Shown: positions 10,135 to 21,860, numbered from the stretch's first letter. The stretch: DNA of 64,000 bases from Fratercula arctica (GCA_947846985.1 CANTUZ010000025.1:5826100-5890099); one strand, 5' to 3'. Notes: generated from the letters alone by a model not told the origin. Translations and numbers: made by a program.

Positions 10135-11105
10135 TTGTGGCGATGTGCTCTCCCCCTTCCCCCCTGTTACATCCCGGTCCGATTACGTTGGGCCCGGGAG
10201 AGGTTTGCAATGATTCCAAGCGTGAGATTAAGACACAAATGAGGTCAGATGCTGCTCACTGCAGGTTTATTGTTATTCCCCAGCAATAGTCACTGAGACG
10301 AGCAATAGAGTAAAGGCAGAAGTAGAGGAAAGGCAGAAAGGAGAAGCAGCATTACGGAGCACAGCAAGAGTACAGTCACCACCACAGGCCCGACGATGTC
10401 TCAACGGTCCTCTGGAGTTCAGCGGCATCTCATTGATCTGTGGTTCTCAAGTTGTGATGGTGGTGGGGGTCCCAGTTCCCAATTGTGGTGGGTCACTGCA
10501 CCAGTTATAATCCAGGTTGGTCTGTATCTTGACCAATCAGCGTGATGGTGGCCTTTGCCCAGCTAATTGTCATTTGACACAGTCACCATATGAGTTCTTC
10601 CTACCTTTGTTGCTTGGGCAGAGCTTGGTTTAGCACAGTCATTGTAACACAGCAAGTTTAGGGTAGTGGGACAAGTCCGGGCAAGCCCCAGGGTAGGCAG
10701 GGTCTGGCCACTCTGATAACCAAAGGCCTACACCCTTTTCAGCTGGTGGCAATCTTGGGTGGTGACTGAAAAGCAAAAGAATGGTCTGCAGAAGGTGCTA
10801 AACACTGTCTGGAGTGGGAACCTAGGTATCTTGTTCCCATGCAAATATGACTATAGGTCAATTATCTTTTACTCTATAAATAGTGGACAGCCCAAGAGCC
10901 CTCCTGCATGGCAGCAGGCTGCATGCTAGGATCTTCTTTTGAGTGGGGATGCACTTAAGATTCTATTCCTCCAGGTTGAGAGATTCCTTGCTGCAACAGA
11001 TTCTCGGTAAGTGACTAAGAGCATGCTAAACTCTGAAATCTTAGCTAAGTGATAGAAAGGATTGATTGCGCATATATAATCCTTTAGATGTAAACCGTTG
11101 ACCGT
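10135..11105 (+). mobile_element. LTR, family B, 3'-truncated and interrupted
   Basis: It opens 'TGTGGCGATGTGCTC', like the family B start at 55710. After an insertion (10165-10732) it resumes, with 'atgcaaatatgactatagg', TATA box 'ctataaatag' at about 10880, 'gcaacagattctcggtaagtgac' at about 10998 and 'gcgcatatataatcctttag' at about 11070. It stops near 11105 inside the LTR, just before a T-run, so the rest is deleted. Confidence 0.75.
10165..10732 (-). mobile_element. LTR-like insertion (family C) inside an LTR of family B
   Basis: The block starts TGTTACATCCCGG and can end ..CCTACA at 10732, with C-rich flanks on both sides, so any target duplication (ccc or longer) is ambiguous. On the minus strand an AATAAA (10267-10272) lies about 100 bp before the proposed 3' end, which suggests that orientation. 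No internal region is present. Confidence 0.5.
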
Positions 11106-14100
11106 TTGCCTTTTTTTTTTTTAAACTAAACATTGCTCTAAATGTCAGTTCCCTAATTCATTAGTCATTTGGGAATGAAAGATAATGCTATAATTATAGC
11201 TTCATTCCAAATCTTGATCACAGTGACAGTGGGTGTTTTCTAAAAATTAAAGCTTGTTCAGATGATTTGTGAACATCATGTTCATTGATATTTTAACTTT
11301 TTTGTTTGTTTGTTCAGAAATTGTTTGCAAGCAGGCTTACAGCTTTCTGGTTCCTGTGCTGTGATTATTGTGGGGAAATGGAGGAAGAGTCTGAAATTAG
11401 TGGTGGATTTTCAGACCACAGGCTGTTTGTGTCACTTATCTTCCCTCTGCAGCCTTTGCAGGGTGTGTGCGTGACCAGTTAGTCTCAGTGCTGAGCACCT
11501 GGATGGGTAGCTGACCCTGCTGAAGCCCCAAAACATACTCACTAACAACAAGCAGCAAAGGTTTTTGTCAGCGTGAGAGATCATATCTTTGCATGCTAAC
11601 GTGGGATTTTTGTTTAAAAAGTGCAGATTTTTCTCAACATATGCTTGAATAGACAATGAAAGAAGGTGTGCTGGGGTGGAAGCGAGTACCCACCAGCCTG
11701 CAGCATGGGCGTACAGCCTGCAGCAACGATTGCCCTGTAAAGGCAAACAAAACTGGCTTTGCTGCCATGCTTTTATCTAGCATAAGCTGTTGCTCTCTGA
11801 TAGACATGTTATTAGAGGTGCACTGACATGCCACAGCCTGGGCCAGCTGTGCACAGGTTTCAGGATGGGGATCCTGATTGCTCCGAACTTACAATGTCCT
11901 GAAGGTATGCAACAGTCTCCGAGCTGGGGACATAGGGTCTGCACACAGATTCACCTTTGCACAAAGATGATGTCAACAAAGAAATTAAATCCTGGTATCC
12001 CCAGCCACTGTCTTAATAATGAGACAAGCCTCAGTTTTGCAAAGGGAGAGAGCAGCTGTTTTGAACTTGTTTTCCAGAGGGTGCTTCTTCAGTGGAAAAG
12101 TGCCTCAGGAGAGAAGGGCTCAAGGTAAAAGTAGAAAACATGCAGGAACGATGAGCACAAAGAAATTTCCTCACAGTTTTGCAAAAGTTTCTGCCACCTT
12201 CATTTATTGAAGAGGAAGAAATAGTTCAAGCTGCGCTTCTCCCTGTGAGCTTTCCAAACTCTTTTTTTTTTTTCCCCTTTTCTTGACCCTTGCTTCACAT
12301 ACTGCCTGCCTATCCTATTGTTCAGTGTAAAAATCCTATTAGAAGCATACCAATTACCTAGGAATTAAATCAGCTACTGTCATGCTGCTATTTTCCCACA
12401 TTAATTATGCAGAATGGAATTTAAGTACCTTAGAAAAATATCCTTACTCTTTTATTAACTCCAAACCATAGCAGGAATATTCTACCTGGTGACCTTTATC
12501 TGCACGTAATTACAGTCTGAAGCATTCTTAAATCATTTGCTAAACTATTTCTAGTGTTATTCCATGGTAATCTTAAATATCTAGGAATTAACAGGGATTA
12601 CTACCCTATTTTCAGGGCACAGCAGCTAGACATATAAGTAATTCTGTGCTCTGATACTTCCAGCATGCATTGTTATCTTTGATAAATCTGATTTTTTAAA
12701 TAAAGTTTTTAATTGCCTTGTTAGATAGTATAGAGACAGATTTAAAAATACTCTTTAAATTTTTTAATAAATTAAGAAACATAACAAAAATGTGTCTGTA
12801 TAAAAAAAACCCATGCTCTCCTGATAAAGTTCACTGTGTATTTTAAGCAATTTAATGATCACAGTTCTGGAGTAAACTTAATGGAATTTAAACTATGAAC
12901 TTTTGCTGCATATTACATTCAGAAGAGGGTAAGTGGAAATAGTCACGTACATGCCTCAGGTCAGCACAGTGACTTCATTCAGCGAATAACCTGTACAGCA
13001 GGTAACACTTCTAGGGAATAGGATATTACTCCAGGAGCCTGAAATAAGCTCCTTCTTACCTCAGGGTTATAAGCAGATGAACATGGATAGCAATATTGGT
13101 GGCTAAAATTACTAGCATGTAATAGTTCTTTGTGAAGCAAGTCTGCGTCATTAGCCTTGATTTTCAGGGGGGTTAGAAGTATGCTTTGCAAGCTAAGAGT
13201 ACAAAGTATTTTCAGCTGAAGCTGACCTGAGCTAGGTGTGCTATGAGGACTGCATTAATCGCACCCTCCAGGTCAGGCCAAAAGGAACCATGGAACTCCT
13301 AGTCTAACCTGCTGAACGTGGGCCACAGCTCCTCACCATGTGGTTATTGCATCTGGTTCATGACTTCATGTTGATCAGAAGTTTGCCCCATGTCTTGTAT
13401 TGAGGTCCATCTGCTGACATTAAGCTGTCAGCAAAATACAGGAAAAGCACAAGAAGCAGAAAAACATCCTCAACAAATTGGGAAAAATTACCCTGAAACA
13501 TTGAAACCCTTCACAATGTTATAGAAGTTAAACCCAAATAGCCCTTCTACTCCATATTGTGTGTACCAAAAAAGAAATATTCCCCCCCCCCATGCTGCAG
13601 CAACTGTTATGCAACTGTCCCAGTTAATTTTGACATCTAGTATTTGATGTGAAAGTATATGGTTTCTTTCTAGAGCTGGTAAATGCAGTGGCATGTTACA
13701 AGCCAAAGAAGTTTTACAGAAATCATGTGAAAAAGCATTTGGAGTGTTTTCACAGTATTTATTGAAATTATATCACATAGTTTGCCTGCTTTCGTTTGTT
13801 TTTTTTTTTTTCCTTTCCCCCCCGTTAATTTTAAACCAACAGCAACATGCGAGTTCGCTTTAGTGCTGAATATCTTTCAGCATTGATGCATTATTTTTTT
13901 TCCCCTCTATAATTGAAGGAGTTTCTCTTTATTTTCATAAAAATAGGTCCATTAACGGGGTATGAAGCAGTTTCAGTGCTACAATGTGCTCAGCTCTTTA
14001 GCTATCCCTCGGTAACCTCTATATTATATCCTCACATGGGTGAAGGAGAATGACTTCCATCATCCATAGTAATGTAATTAAATTCTGGAATATACTGATT

Positions 14101-14114
14101 AAAAGATCTTGTTT
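11106..14114. other. A/T-rich unique-looking sequence, no gene recognised
   Basis: Short open frames (11432-11746, 11790-12128, 12979-13191) have no recognisable domains. T- and C-runs lie at 11106, 12260, 13580 and 13800. The text at 13280-13320 ('ggaaccatggaactcctagtctaacctgctgaa') vaguely recalls a very old CR1 3' end but cannot be supported further. Confidence 0.5.
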
Positions 14115-14760
14115 AAGAGATAACTGCCTTTTTGAGACAGTGGTAGTGTCTGTGTGAGCTGATGCAGGCAGGAACAGCCACAAACCACAGATGGAAAGCA
14201 AAGAACAAATTTAATCTCGATACCTCACAGACCAGGGAATCTCCGAAGCAACACCTGGGCAGAGGCACACAAGCAGGGACTGTGGGCACCGGAGCACAAG
14301 AGAGAGTCCTCGTTAGCAAGAGCGCACACAGACTCCCTGTTCTTGCTGGTATTTAAAGGGTTCAAACAGGCATAGTTTTCCCACTGTGCTTTGATCTTCT
14401 TCAACAACAGACCAGGATTCTCAAGCGGCTAGATAAGGTGTCCCTGAGTCCACCGCAGACTTCTGTTATCTAAGTGCAAGTGTTTTACTTGCAAGCACCC
14501 AAGACTGAACAACAATTAGTGTGATATATGTGTTTCCAGTACCCCAGGTGCAAGTCCCTTGAGCATATTTACAATCCTCCTCGCAGATTTTCTGTTACTT
14601 TCCCACATTGTCCTTTCAAAGTTGTTTTTATCCCCTTGATTAGGCATCTGTACATATCCTTCTTTGCAAGCATGCAAACTGGCTCTGAACATATTACTCC
14701 ATATTCAGTTTTGCCTACAGGCTCTCAGATACAGCAGCAATAAGATGTAGGTCATGACTG
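14115..14760 (-). mobile_element. Possible LTR
   Basis: On the minus strand there is a TATA-like 'ctttaaatacc' (about 14358-14348) followed about 130-160 bp later by 'gagattaaatttg', an arrangement like promoter and polyadenylation region of an LTR. No second copy, TG/CA ends or target duplication could be fixed, so this is tentative. Confidence 0.3.
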
Positions 14761-15285
14761 GAAAACTCCAGAGGGCAACAAATGTATTGAAAACAATCCC
14801 AAATGACATGTGCAAGGAAATTTAACTGCTCTGTGAACTGTGCTCCATCATTTTCCACAAACAAATCAAGATCCTTATGTTTGAAAAATCTAAGTAAAAA
14901 TGAGATTCTCTAGTCAAATCCTTTAAGTTCAAAACAAACCAATTAAGCAAATAGTTTTAATTCTTCGACTTACCTCTGTCTGTCCAGACAAAGGAATCTC
15001 CTCAAAGTCAAAATCCTGTCTCATAAGTGGATTAAGACTGGCAGATGTCTCTCTACCACTCTTCTTTTACTCAATTATTAGAGGTCAGTAAAACCCTTCT
15101 TTCATTCTACCTTTCCACTTCCTAGCATTTTGCTGCTGGGACTGCTGCAGGCCTACAGGGAGTTACTTACAGTAAGATGTAGTCAAGGCCTTTGTAAGTA
15201 CAAAAGAAATAGCAGCTTCACTATGATAACTCTCATCTGTTTCAGATATCCTCAATACACTTAGGAGTTTATGAATTTATATTCC
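14761..15285. other. Spacer, no feature recognised
   Basis: No coding potential, RNA or repeat identified. Confidence 0.5.
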
Positions 15286-15875
15286 TGTCGCAGTTTGGGA
15301 CAGATTGGCCAATGACATGACAAACAGATGCTATCCCCCACCTCTCACTCCAAGGAAAGGAAAGAGAGAGAAAAAGATTTATGAGTTCAGAAAAAACTAA
15401 ACTACTTCAATGAAATACTAAGAACAACAAAAAAAACCCCACCAAAATATACACAATACATATATATAAAAACAGATCAAGTTCCTAGGAAGATGTCACC
15501 AGCAGGCACTGGTGAAGTCCCAGACTAGACTCAGTGACAAATGGGAACTGGATACCAGAACATACCAATAGAGATCAAAGGCAGAGAGGGTCCTCCTCAA
15601 AAATAAGTCATTAACAAAAACAAGCCATTACAGAAATATTCAAAAAGCATTAACCTTTTGATCCCTCAGCTTTTATACAGAGCATGGCAGATGGGATGGA
15701 ATAACCTATTGGTCAGTTTTGGGTCACCTGTCCTGTCAACTCCTCCCCACAGGTGCAACCCCTCCACAGGGTAAACAACCAAGTCAGCTGACCCTGGTTG
15801 CCACAGCAACAAGTAAGAGCAGGAGCTTCTCTCCCTGAGCAGAAAGTTGGCTCTGCTCCATCCCAAACCAGGATA
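15286..15875 (-). mobile_element. 3' LTR, family A, of ERV-L copy 3
   Basis: On the minus strand it runs from TATCCTGGTTTGGG (terminal TG now TA) to CAAACTGCGACA. It matches 60694-61444 in order: 'gggtcacctgtcctgtc', 'gatccctcagcttttatac' (TATA region), 'cttatgag', polypurine block. It is about 590 bp, shorter than the 750-bp copies. Confidence 0.82.
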
Positions 15876-16048
15876 TTCCACCCCTTGTTCCATATAATTT
15901 GCATGAGACTCAGATCACTAATACTTCTTATCCATCAAATATATACATATACACACACAGATTAGTCATTTATGATTTATCTATATACACAAAAGTTCAT
16001 TAAGTCCCTTTAGTTCATAATTGTAGAATTTCATCGATTGTAGCAGAC
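15876..16048 (-). other. 3' noncoding region of ERV-L copy 3
   Basis: It includes the polypurine tract next to the LTR and a TA/CA-rich stretch (about 15940-15960) seen at the same place in 22660-22690, 37700-37730 and 61505-61550. Shorter than in other copies. Confidence 0.65.
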
Positions 16049-16880
16049 TCAGGATTGAGTATTCTTACCCAGGGTCAAATTTCCTTGAGGTACACATTGA
16101 ACTTCTCCATTCTCCAGCATCACCCACCAAGTACATCCAGGTCCTTGAGCAAAAACGGTCCCACGAATAGGTTTGCCTTTGCCTGAGGCAGGAAAAACCC
16201 AAACAGTTTTCCCCAGCATATTCCCTTCATGCACCACAGGGACTTTATCCCCTTCTACTGTGTGTAGAAGGTCTGATTGAGCAGGACCAGCTCGATTGAT
16301 GGACCCCCTGGTGTTAACTAACCAGGTAGCTTTCACTAAATGCTTGTCCCAATTTTTAAAGGATCCACCACCCATTGCTTTCAGGGTAGTTTTTAACAAT
16401 CCATTGTATCACTCAATTTTCCCAGAAGCTGGTGCATGATAGGGGATGTGATATACCCACTCAATGCCATGTTCTTTGGCCCAATTGCTTATAAGACTGT
16501 CTTTGAAATGAGTCCCAGTGTCTGACTCAATTCTTTCTGGAGTACCATGTTGCCACAAGACTTGCCTTTCAAGGCCCAGGATGGCATGGGGCATGGCATA
16601 GGTTTCCAACCATCCGGTGCTCACTTTCACCATAGTGAGCACATAGCGCTTACCCTGGCAGTTTTGAGGGAGTGTGATATAGTGCCAAGCCTCCCCATAT
16701 TTATATTTTAACCATCATTCCCCATACCACAAAGGTTTTAACCTTTTAGCTTGCTTGATTTTGGCACATGTTTCACAATCATGGATAACCTGTGCAATAG
16801 TATCCATGGTTAAATCCACCCCTCAGTCACAGGCCCATTTAGATGTTGCATCCCTTCCTTGATGACCTGAAGTGTCATGG
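16049..16880 (-). pseudogene. pol: ERV-L integrase (copy 3)
   Basis: The C-terminal domain is open at 16399-16049 (TRGSINRAGPAQ, GDKVPVVH, GCTWWVM, ending near 16049). The catalytic core is open at 16642-16409 (TGWLETYA, ESDTGTHF, then the catalytic IE). The frame stops at TGA (16411-16409, minus strand) directly after the catalytic Glu, and at TGA (16717-16715) upstream. The central motif reads SDTG where the young copy reads SDNG; the Asp itself is kept. Confidence 0.85.
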
Positions 16881-17472
16881 GCCCACCGAGCTAAAAATAG
16901 CGCACCTTTATGTTCCCAGTCCAACTCTGTCTGGAAAATCTTAGCAGCCTGGTCCACTTGATGATTGTTTTGATGTTCCTCAGTGGCACGACTCATGGAT
17001 ACTTGGAGTACCTTTACGAATAGTTTCCCTAGCCAGTCAGCAATATCTTGACATAATTCATCAGCCCAGATGGGTTTAACTTTGCGCTGACAGTTCCTTG
17101 GCTTCCACTGCTTCAACCAACCCTACAGAGCATTTGCCACCATCCATGAGTCAGTACAGAGATAGAGTATTGGCCACTTTTCTCCTTCAGCAATGTCTAA
17201 GGCCAGCTGGATGGCTTTTACCTCTGCAAATTGACTCAATTCACCTTCTCCTTCAGTGGCTTTTGTGACTCGTGCAGGACTCGACACAGCAGCTTTCCAC
17301 CTTCGATGCTTTCCTACAATACAGCAAGACCCATCAGTGAACAAGGCACACTGTTTCTCATTATCTGAGAGTTCATTATATGGTGGGGCTTCCTCAGCAT
17401 GAGTTACCACCTCCTCAGGTGGCACTGTGAAGTCTTTGCCTGCGGGCCTGTTTGTGATCACTTCTATGATTC
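16881..17472 (-). pseudogene. pol: ERV-L RNase H and linker to integrase (copy 3)
   Basis: The frame ending at 17123 contains ALFTDGS, QFAEVKA and LCTDSW, so the catalytic acids are preserved. It stops at a TAG just after MVANAL (codon for Trp in other copies). The segment 17116-16823 continues through the 'TEEHQNNHQVDQAAKI' linker and the HDTSGHQG zinc-domain start. The upstream part of the frame is interrupted by the LTR at 17479-17805. Confidence 0.82.
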
Positions 17473-17478
17473 CTAGAC

Positions 17479-17805
17479 TGTAGAGATAGGGAGTAGCATA
17501 GGGGATCTGTTTGACCCTGGTGAGACAAAGCTGTATCCTTGAGAGACGCCTTGAGAGAAAAGATAAGCAAGCATCAGGAGATATCAGCAAGAAAAGGAAT
17601 GTGAAAAGCAAAGCTGCTACTCCACGTGAACAGACAGAGATGACCAATTGGAAGACACCCAGAAGCGCGTGGCAATCGGCCTTCAACCTATCAGTAGGAT
17701 GCTGCCTGCGCGTGGAGAGTGCTTGGACCTATAAAGCTTGGAAAATTGTTGTAATAAAGGTCTTTGGTCCATACCCTGCCAGAGTCCGTGAATCAATGCT
17801 CCACA
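17479..17805 (+). mobile_element. Solo LTR, class II-like, 6-bp target duplication, in ERV-L copy 3
   Basis: The 327-bp block starts TGTAGAGATAGGG and ends GCTCCACA. A perfect 6-bp duplication, ctagac, lies at 17473-17478 and 17806-17811. On the plus strand it has a TATA box 'ctataaagc' (about 17729) and 'aataaagg' (about 17753) in promoter-then-poly(A) order. A 6-bp duplication and a short LTR are typical of alpha/betaretrovirus-related ERVs. It lies antisense to its host element. Confidence 0.92.
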
Positions 17806-17811
17806 CTAGAC

Positions 17812-19190
17812 GATCTGGGTTTCCTATTCGAGCTCGCTCTGTGATTAAGGCAACCCACTTAATTCAGGTAGCATCAGTGGCATGATGAGTAGAAGGAACT
17901 TTACCCTTGAACTTCCAGCCCAGCACTGGTAATCAGGGCACCAGAAGAAGCTGTGCTTCAGTACCAATTACCTCTGAAGCACCTCTGACTCCTTCATATG
18001 CTGCCAAGCTTTCTTTTTCAGTTGGGGTATAGTTGGCCTCAGAGCCTTTATAGCCTCGACTCCATAAACCTAGGGATCGACCTCAAGTTTCCCCTGGTGC
18101 TTTCTGCCAGAGGCTCCAGGTAGTCCCATTGTTCCTGGTTGTGGTGTAGAGCACATTTTTAGTGTCCCATCCTGTTCAGGCTCATCCAAGGGCTACTGCA
18201 TGCACAATCTCTTGTTTAATTTGCTCAAAGGCCTGTCATTGCTCAGGACCCCACATAAACTCATTTTTCTTTTGAGTCACTTCATAGAGAGATTTCACAA
18301 TCTGACTATAACCTGGAATATGCCTTCTCCAGAAACCCACAACACCTAAGAAGACTTCTGTTTCCTTTTTGTTAGTAGGTGGGGACATAGCTGTTATTTT
18401 GTTAATCACATCCATTGGGATCTGACAACGCCCATCTTGCCATTTAATTCCCAAGAACTGGATCTCTCATGCAGGTCCCTTGACCTTACCTCTTCTTACA
18501 GCAAAACCTACTTTCAGAAGAATCTTGATTATCTTCTTACCTTTTCTGAAAACAACTTCTGTGTTACCCCACACAATGATATCATCAATGTATTGCAGGT
18601 GTTCTAGAGCTCCACCCTTCTCCAGTGCAGTCTGGATCAGTCCATGGCAAAGAGTAGGGCTGTGTTTCCACCCCTGGGGCAGTCAATTTCAGGTGTACTG
18701 GATGCCTCCCCAGGTGAAAGGAAACTGTGGCTTTCACTCTGCTGCTAAAGGAATAGAGAAGAATGCATTAGCAATGTCAATTGTGGCATACCACTTGGCT
18801 GCCTTTGACTCCAGTTCATACTGCAGTTCTAGCATGTCTGGCACAGCAGCACTCAGTGGTGGTGTGACTTCATTTAGGCCACGATAGTCTACTGTTAATC
18901 TCCAGTCTCCATCAGACTTTCGCACTGGCCATATAGGAATGTTAAAGGGTGAGCGAGTCTTGCTGATCACTCCTTGGGTCTCCAGCTGATGAATCAGGTT
19001 CTGGATGGGAATCAGGGAATCTCGGTTGGTATGATACTGTTGCCAATGCACTGTGGCAGTACCAATTGGCACCTGCTGTTCTTTAACCTTCAGCAGTCCC
19101 ACCACAGAAGGGTCATCTGAAAGGCCAGGTAAGGTAGACAGCTGTGTGATGTCCTCAGTCTCTACAGCTGCTATACCAAAAGCCCACTGA
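17812..19190 (-). pseudogene. pol: ERV-L reverse transcriptase (copy 3)
   Basis: The piece 19190-18734 covers the fingers and first palm motif (PVRKSDGDWRLTVDYRGLN, ATIDIANAFFSIPL). After a frameshift near 18735 the next part has 'LPQGWKHSPT', YIDD (about 18580) and 'FLGIKWQDGR'. The frame 18454-18236 carries 'SPPTNKKETEVFLGVVGFWRR'. The connection region up to 17812 has a TGA at 17935-17933 and another in the DAT-x-IKW motif near 17865, both shared with copy 2. Confidence 0.87.
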
Positions 19191-19195
19191 TACCC

Positions 19196-19516
19196 TGTCA
19201 TGGTTTGGCCTCAGATGGCAACAAAGAACCACATGTCGCTCGCTCAGCGCTTCCTGGTACGGGAAGGATCAGAAGAAAAAGGCAAAACTCTTGGGTTGAG
19301 ACAAAGGCAGTTTAATAGAACAGCAAAGGGAACAAGAAAACAATAACACGGACAGAGGAATATACAAACGCGATTACAGAACCACCAGTCCAGACCCAGG
19401 ACTCACCAGCCCGCTCCAAACCCAACTTCCTGCCCCCTCCCCTCCTTTTAACCTCAGGGTGGGCGTGGCTCACATGGCATGGAATACTTAACCCTGTCCC
19501 CGCTGGAACCAGGACA
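19196..19516 (-). mobile_element. Solo LTR, family D, in ERV-L copy 3
   Basis: The 321-bp LTR has minus-strand ends TGTCCTGGTTCC and AAACCATGACA and a perfect 5-bp duplication, taccc, at 19191-19195 and 19517-19521. It splits the protease-RT junction. Same family as 4355-4704 and 62011-62341. Confidence 0.93.
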
Positions 19517-19750
19517 TACCCTTTCTGGTCTTTAAAATACCCTCTCTTAAGGTAGTCTATGCCAAGGATGCACGGAGCATCTGGGCCAGTCACAATGGGG
19601 TGCTTCTCCCATTTATTTCCAGTTAGGTTCACTTCAGCCTCCGATACAGTCAGTTCTTGAGACCCACCTGTCACTCCAGAAATAGTAACAGATTCTGTCC
19701 CTTTATGACTTGATGGCAATAGGGTACACTGTGCACCAGTGTCCACCAGG
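19517..19750 (-). pseudogene. ERV-L protease (copy 3)
   Basis: A retroviral aspartic protease of about 75 residues remains open from a GTG codon at 19746, with the active site DTGAQC and the C-terminal 'CILGIDYL'. The catalytic triad motif is intact here, unlike copy 1. The frame then runs into the inserted LTR. A frame break separates it from gag upstream. Confidence 0.8.
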
Positions 19751-20439
19751 GCTTTACGCTTTTGTGGCTCTAATGTGACAGGCCATCGAATCCATACAGT
19801 CCAATAAACTCGGTTGCCCCTCTCCTCCTCCTGGCTGGAGGCAGGGCAACCCTAATGTTGAGAACAACATCTACAATTAGCAGTGAATTCCTACACGGAC
19901 CGGAGAATCACTTACCATGGACTGAAGCAGCCACCTTCCTGCAGAAATTCTTTCTTCCATCTGCTTTAACTTGCAACACAAGCACTCGTGCCTGTATGAC
20001 CAGAGTAGGTTTTTCATCCCACTTACTCATGTCCTCTCCATCGTTGCAGAGACAAAGCTGCAGGAAATCCCAGAGCGGGTCCTGTCTCCCTTGAGTTGTT
20101 TTCGTAGGAGGGCGTTTTTTCTTAATGACTGCAACCTGGGTCCATTCAGGGGAAGAGTGGGATTCTTTCCCCTTCTCAGACAGTTTTTCAAGCAGTTCCT
20201 GAAAAAGTTTATAATTTTTCTCATTTTGCTCGGCTTATTGTCTCAGCCATTTTCTCGGTATTCTTAGCCACTTTCTCAGTTGTCTCAGCCATGGTCTTAG
20301 TTTGCTCAGCCATTTTTTCCACAGCTGCTACAGTGAGGGGACGAGAGAGACTGTCTTCATACTGTCGCACCCTATTAGCTACTTCATTTACAGTTGGTGT
20401 ATCAGCATCAGATCCTCCCCAGACCATTGTTGACAGAGT

Positions 20440-20560
20440 ATAATAAATCCTTAATAATATAATATATTATAATATATAGTGTATATATATTATATATACT
20501 CTATATGTACTATAGTATATATACTATGTATACTATATATATTATATATATAGTATAATA
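20440..20560. repeat. AT-rich, partly palindromic microsatellite inside gag
   Basis: About 115 bp of tata/atat alternation with interruptions ('tatagtatatatactatg', 'actatatatattatatat') that can fold on itself. It lies inside copy 3 gag and is absent from copy 1 at the same place. Confidence 0.85.
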
Positions 20561-21033
20561 ATTTGATGGTGCACTCTGCACAAACTTCCTCAACAAAGAT
20601 CGTTTGCATGGCATTTCATCAGGGTCTACATTCACTTGCCAGTTGCTATAAATCACCTCTTGCCCAGCCAGTTCCCTCAGGTACTTAATACCTTTTTCCA
20701 TACTGGTCCATTTGCTTGGACAGCATTTGATATCATTCTTGGAGGGATACCTGCCCTTTACAGCTGCTAGCAGTCACCTCCAGAAACTGAGAGTGTCTGT
20801 CTTTCTCCCAATCGCTTTATCAATCCCTCCATCTTTGGCCAGGTTTCCCAACTGCTTAGCTTCTCTGCCATCTAAATCTATGGTATCAGCTCCATTGTCC
20901 CAGCATCGGAGCAACCAGGAGATAAGCGTCTCCCTTTCATGACGACTAAAGTCCTTCCTCATATTTCACAAATCCTTCATAGAGAAGGATTTGATTATTA
21001 TCTCTGCATCTGAGTCTTCATCCTGTGTTAATG

Positions 21034-21145
21034 CTGCCTGAGAAGGACCCTCTCCTGGATCTGCTTTAGCAGGACCTTTTCCTTTATCTGCATTAAAAGG
21101 ACCCTCTCCTGGATCTTCGTCAGAAGAACCCTCTCCTGTGCTTTA
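21034..21145 (-). repeat. 27-bp tandem repeat in gag
   Basis: About four degenerate 27-bp units (plus strand 'ggaccctctcctggatctgc...'). In the frame that continues into the acidic 'DEDSDAE' stretch they encode nine-residue units such as DPGEGPFNA and DKGKGPAKA. Confidence 0.8.
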
Positions 21146-21700
21146 TGGCTTGGGCTGGTCTCTGTCGTCAGAGGCAGGGGAACGAGCTGACTTTTCTGCT
21201 TCCTGGTCACCGGGGCAACTTGTGCCGGTTCTGCTGGAGTTTGGGTAGCAGCAGGGCTCGTTGTCGGGGCAGCTGGAGCAGTGACAGTGCTCCTTGTCGG
21301 GGCTGGAGGGGCTGGTGCTGCTATGGGCAAGGGAGGGGCTGGCGATACAGGCGGGGGGGGGGGGCAGGCGGCGGAGTAACTTTTACGGCAGGCTGCCGAG
21401 TGACTGGTGCCGGGATGAGCCGGGGCCGGTGAGTGTGCAGCCGATGCCGCTGGTGCCGGTGTTGGTATAGCCGGAGCCGGGGCTTTCGCCGGAGCCGGGG
21501 CCGGTGGGGAGGCAGCCGATGTGGGCCTGGCCGATGTCGGTGCCTGTGGCGGGGGAACCGATGCCACTCGGGCTGGTGTTGGGGCCGGTGGCATTGTGTC
21601 TGTGCTGTGGCTTGGGCAGTAATTTGTTTGTGTTTCTGCTGTAGCTTTCGGTGAGGGGGTTGCTTTAACCCTCTTCTACAGAAATTAAATGGCCTCTATA

Positions 21701-21860
21701 CAAAGTGGGTCAAGAGTAGATGCCTGTAGCTGTTCCACAGGGCCTCACAGCCTGCAAATTATTTATTCACGTCAGATGTAAAGTTTACAACATGGCAGAG
21801 AGGAAAAAAGCCAGCTTGGCTTTGGGCAGCATCTGTAAAATGAACAGGATAGCTGTATTA
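21701..21860. other. Junction between two ERV-L copies
   Basis: Short unassigned sequence between the gag end of copy 3 (minus) and the 3' region of the next ERV-L (plus). No LTR or primer-binding site was recognised. Confidence 0.5.

Larger units (their letters stand above)
19751..21660 (-). pseudogene. gag: ERV-L gag (copy 3)
   Basis: From the N-terminal side: a GC-rich Ala/Pro-rich region (21594-21150), a 27-bp repeat (21034-21145), an acidic stretch, a capsid-like block (20962-20774: RHERETLISW, DLDGREAKQ, IDKAIGRKTDT), 'GIKYLRELAG' at about 20700, then a helical, probably coiled-coil part (20427-20221: EKMAEQTKTMAETTEKVAKN), and a short basic C-terminus. No CCHC zinc knuckle was seen. 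An AT microsatellite breaks the gene at 20440-20560, and several stops are present, for example TGA just upstream of the capsid-like block. Confidence 0.75.
15286..21700 (-). mobile_element. ERV-L-like provirus, copy 3 (minus strand, nested)
   Basis: Read on the minus strand it has gag (about 21660-19750), protease, RT, RNase H, integrase (to 16049), a 3' noncoding region, and a 3' LTR of family A (15875-15286). No 5' LTR is present: gag-side sequence ends near 21700 and a different, plus-strand ERV-L end starts near 21860. Two solo LTRs interrupt it (17479-17805 and 19196-19516). Numerous stops and frameshifts are present. Confidence 0.87.

Noticed and set aside
18480..18887. 135-codon plus-strand frame, with similar ones at 26800-27210 and 3929-4297
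   Set aside because: All three are the antisense of the same RT palm sequence in different ERV-L copies, so their mutual similarity is not evidence of a conserved gene.
20440..20560. AT-rich palindromic stretch as a replication origin or regulatory site
   Set aside because: A microsatellite expansion inside a dead gag explains it; nothing supports a function.
21145..21654. Two plus-strand frames rich in Arg, Gly, Cys and Trp
   Set aside because: Antisense of the Ala/Pro-rich gag region of ERV-L copy 3.
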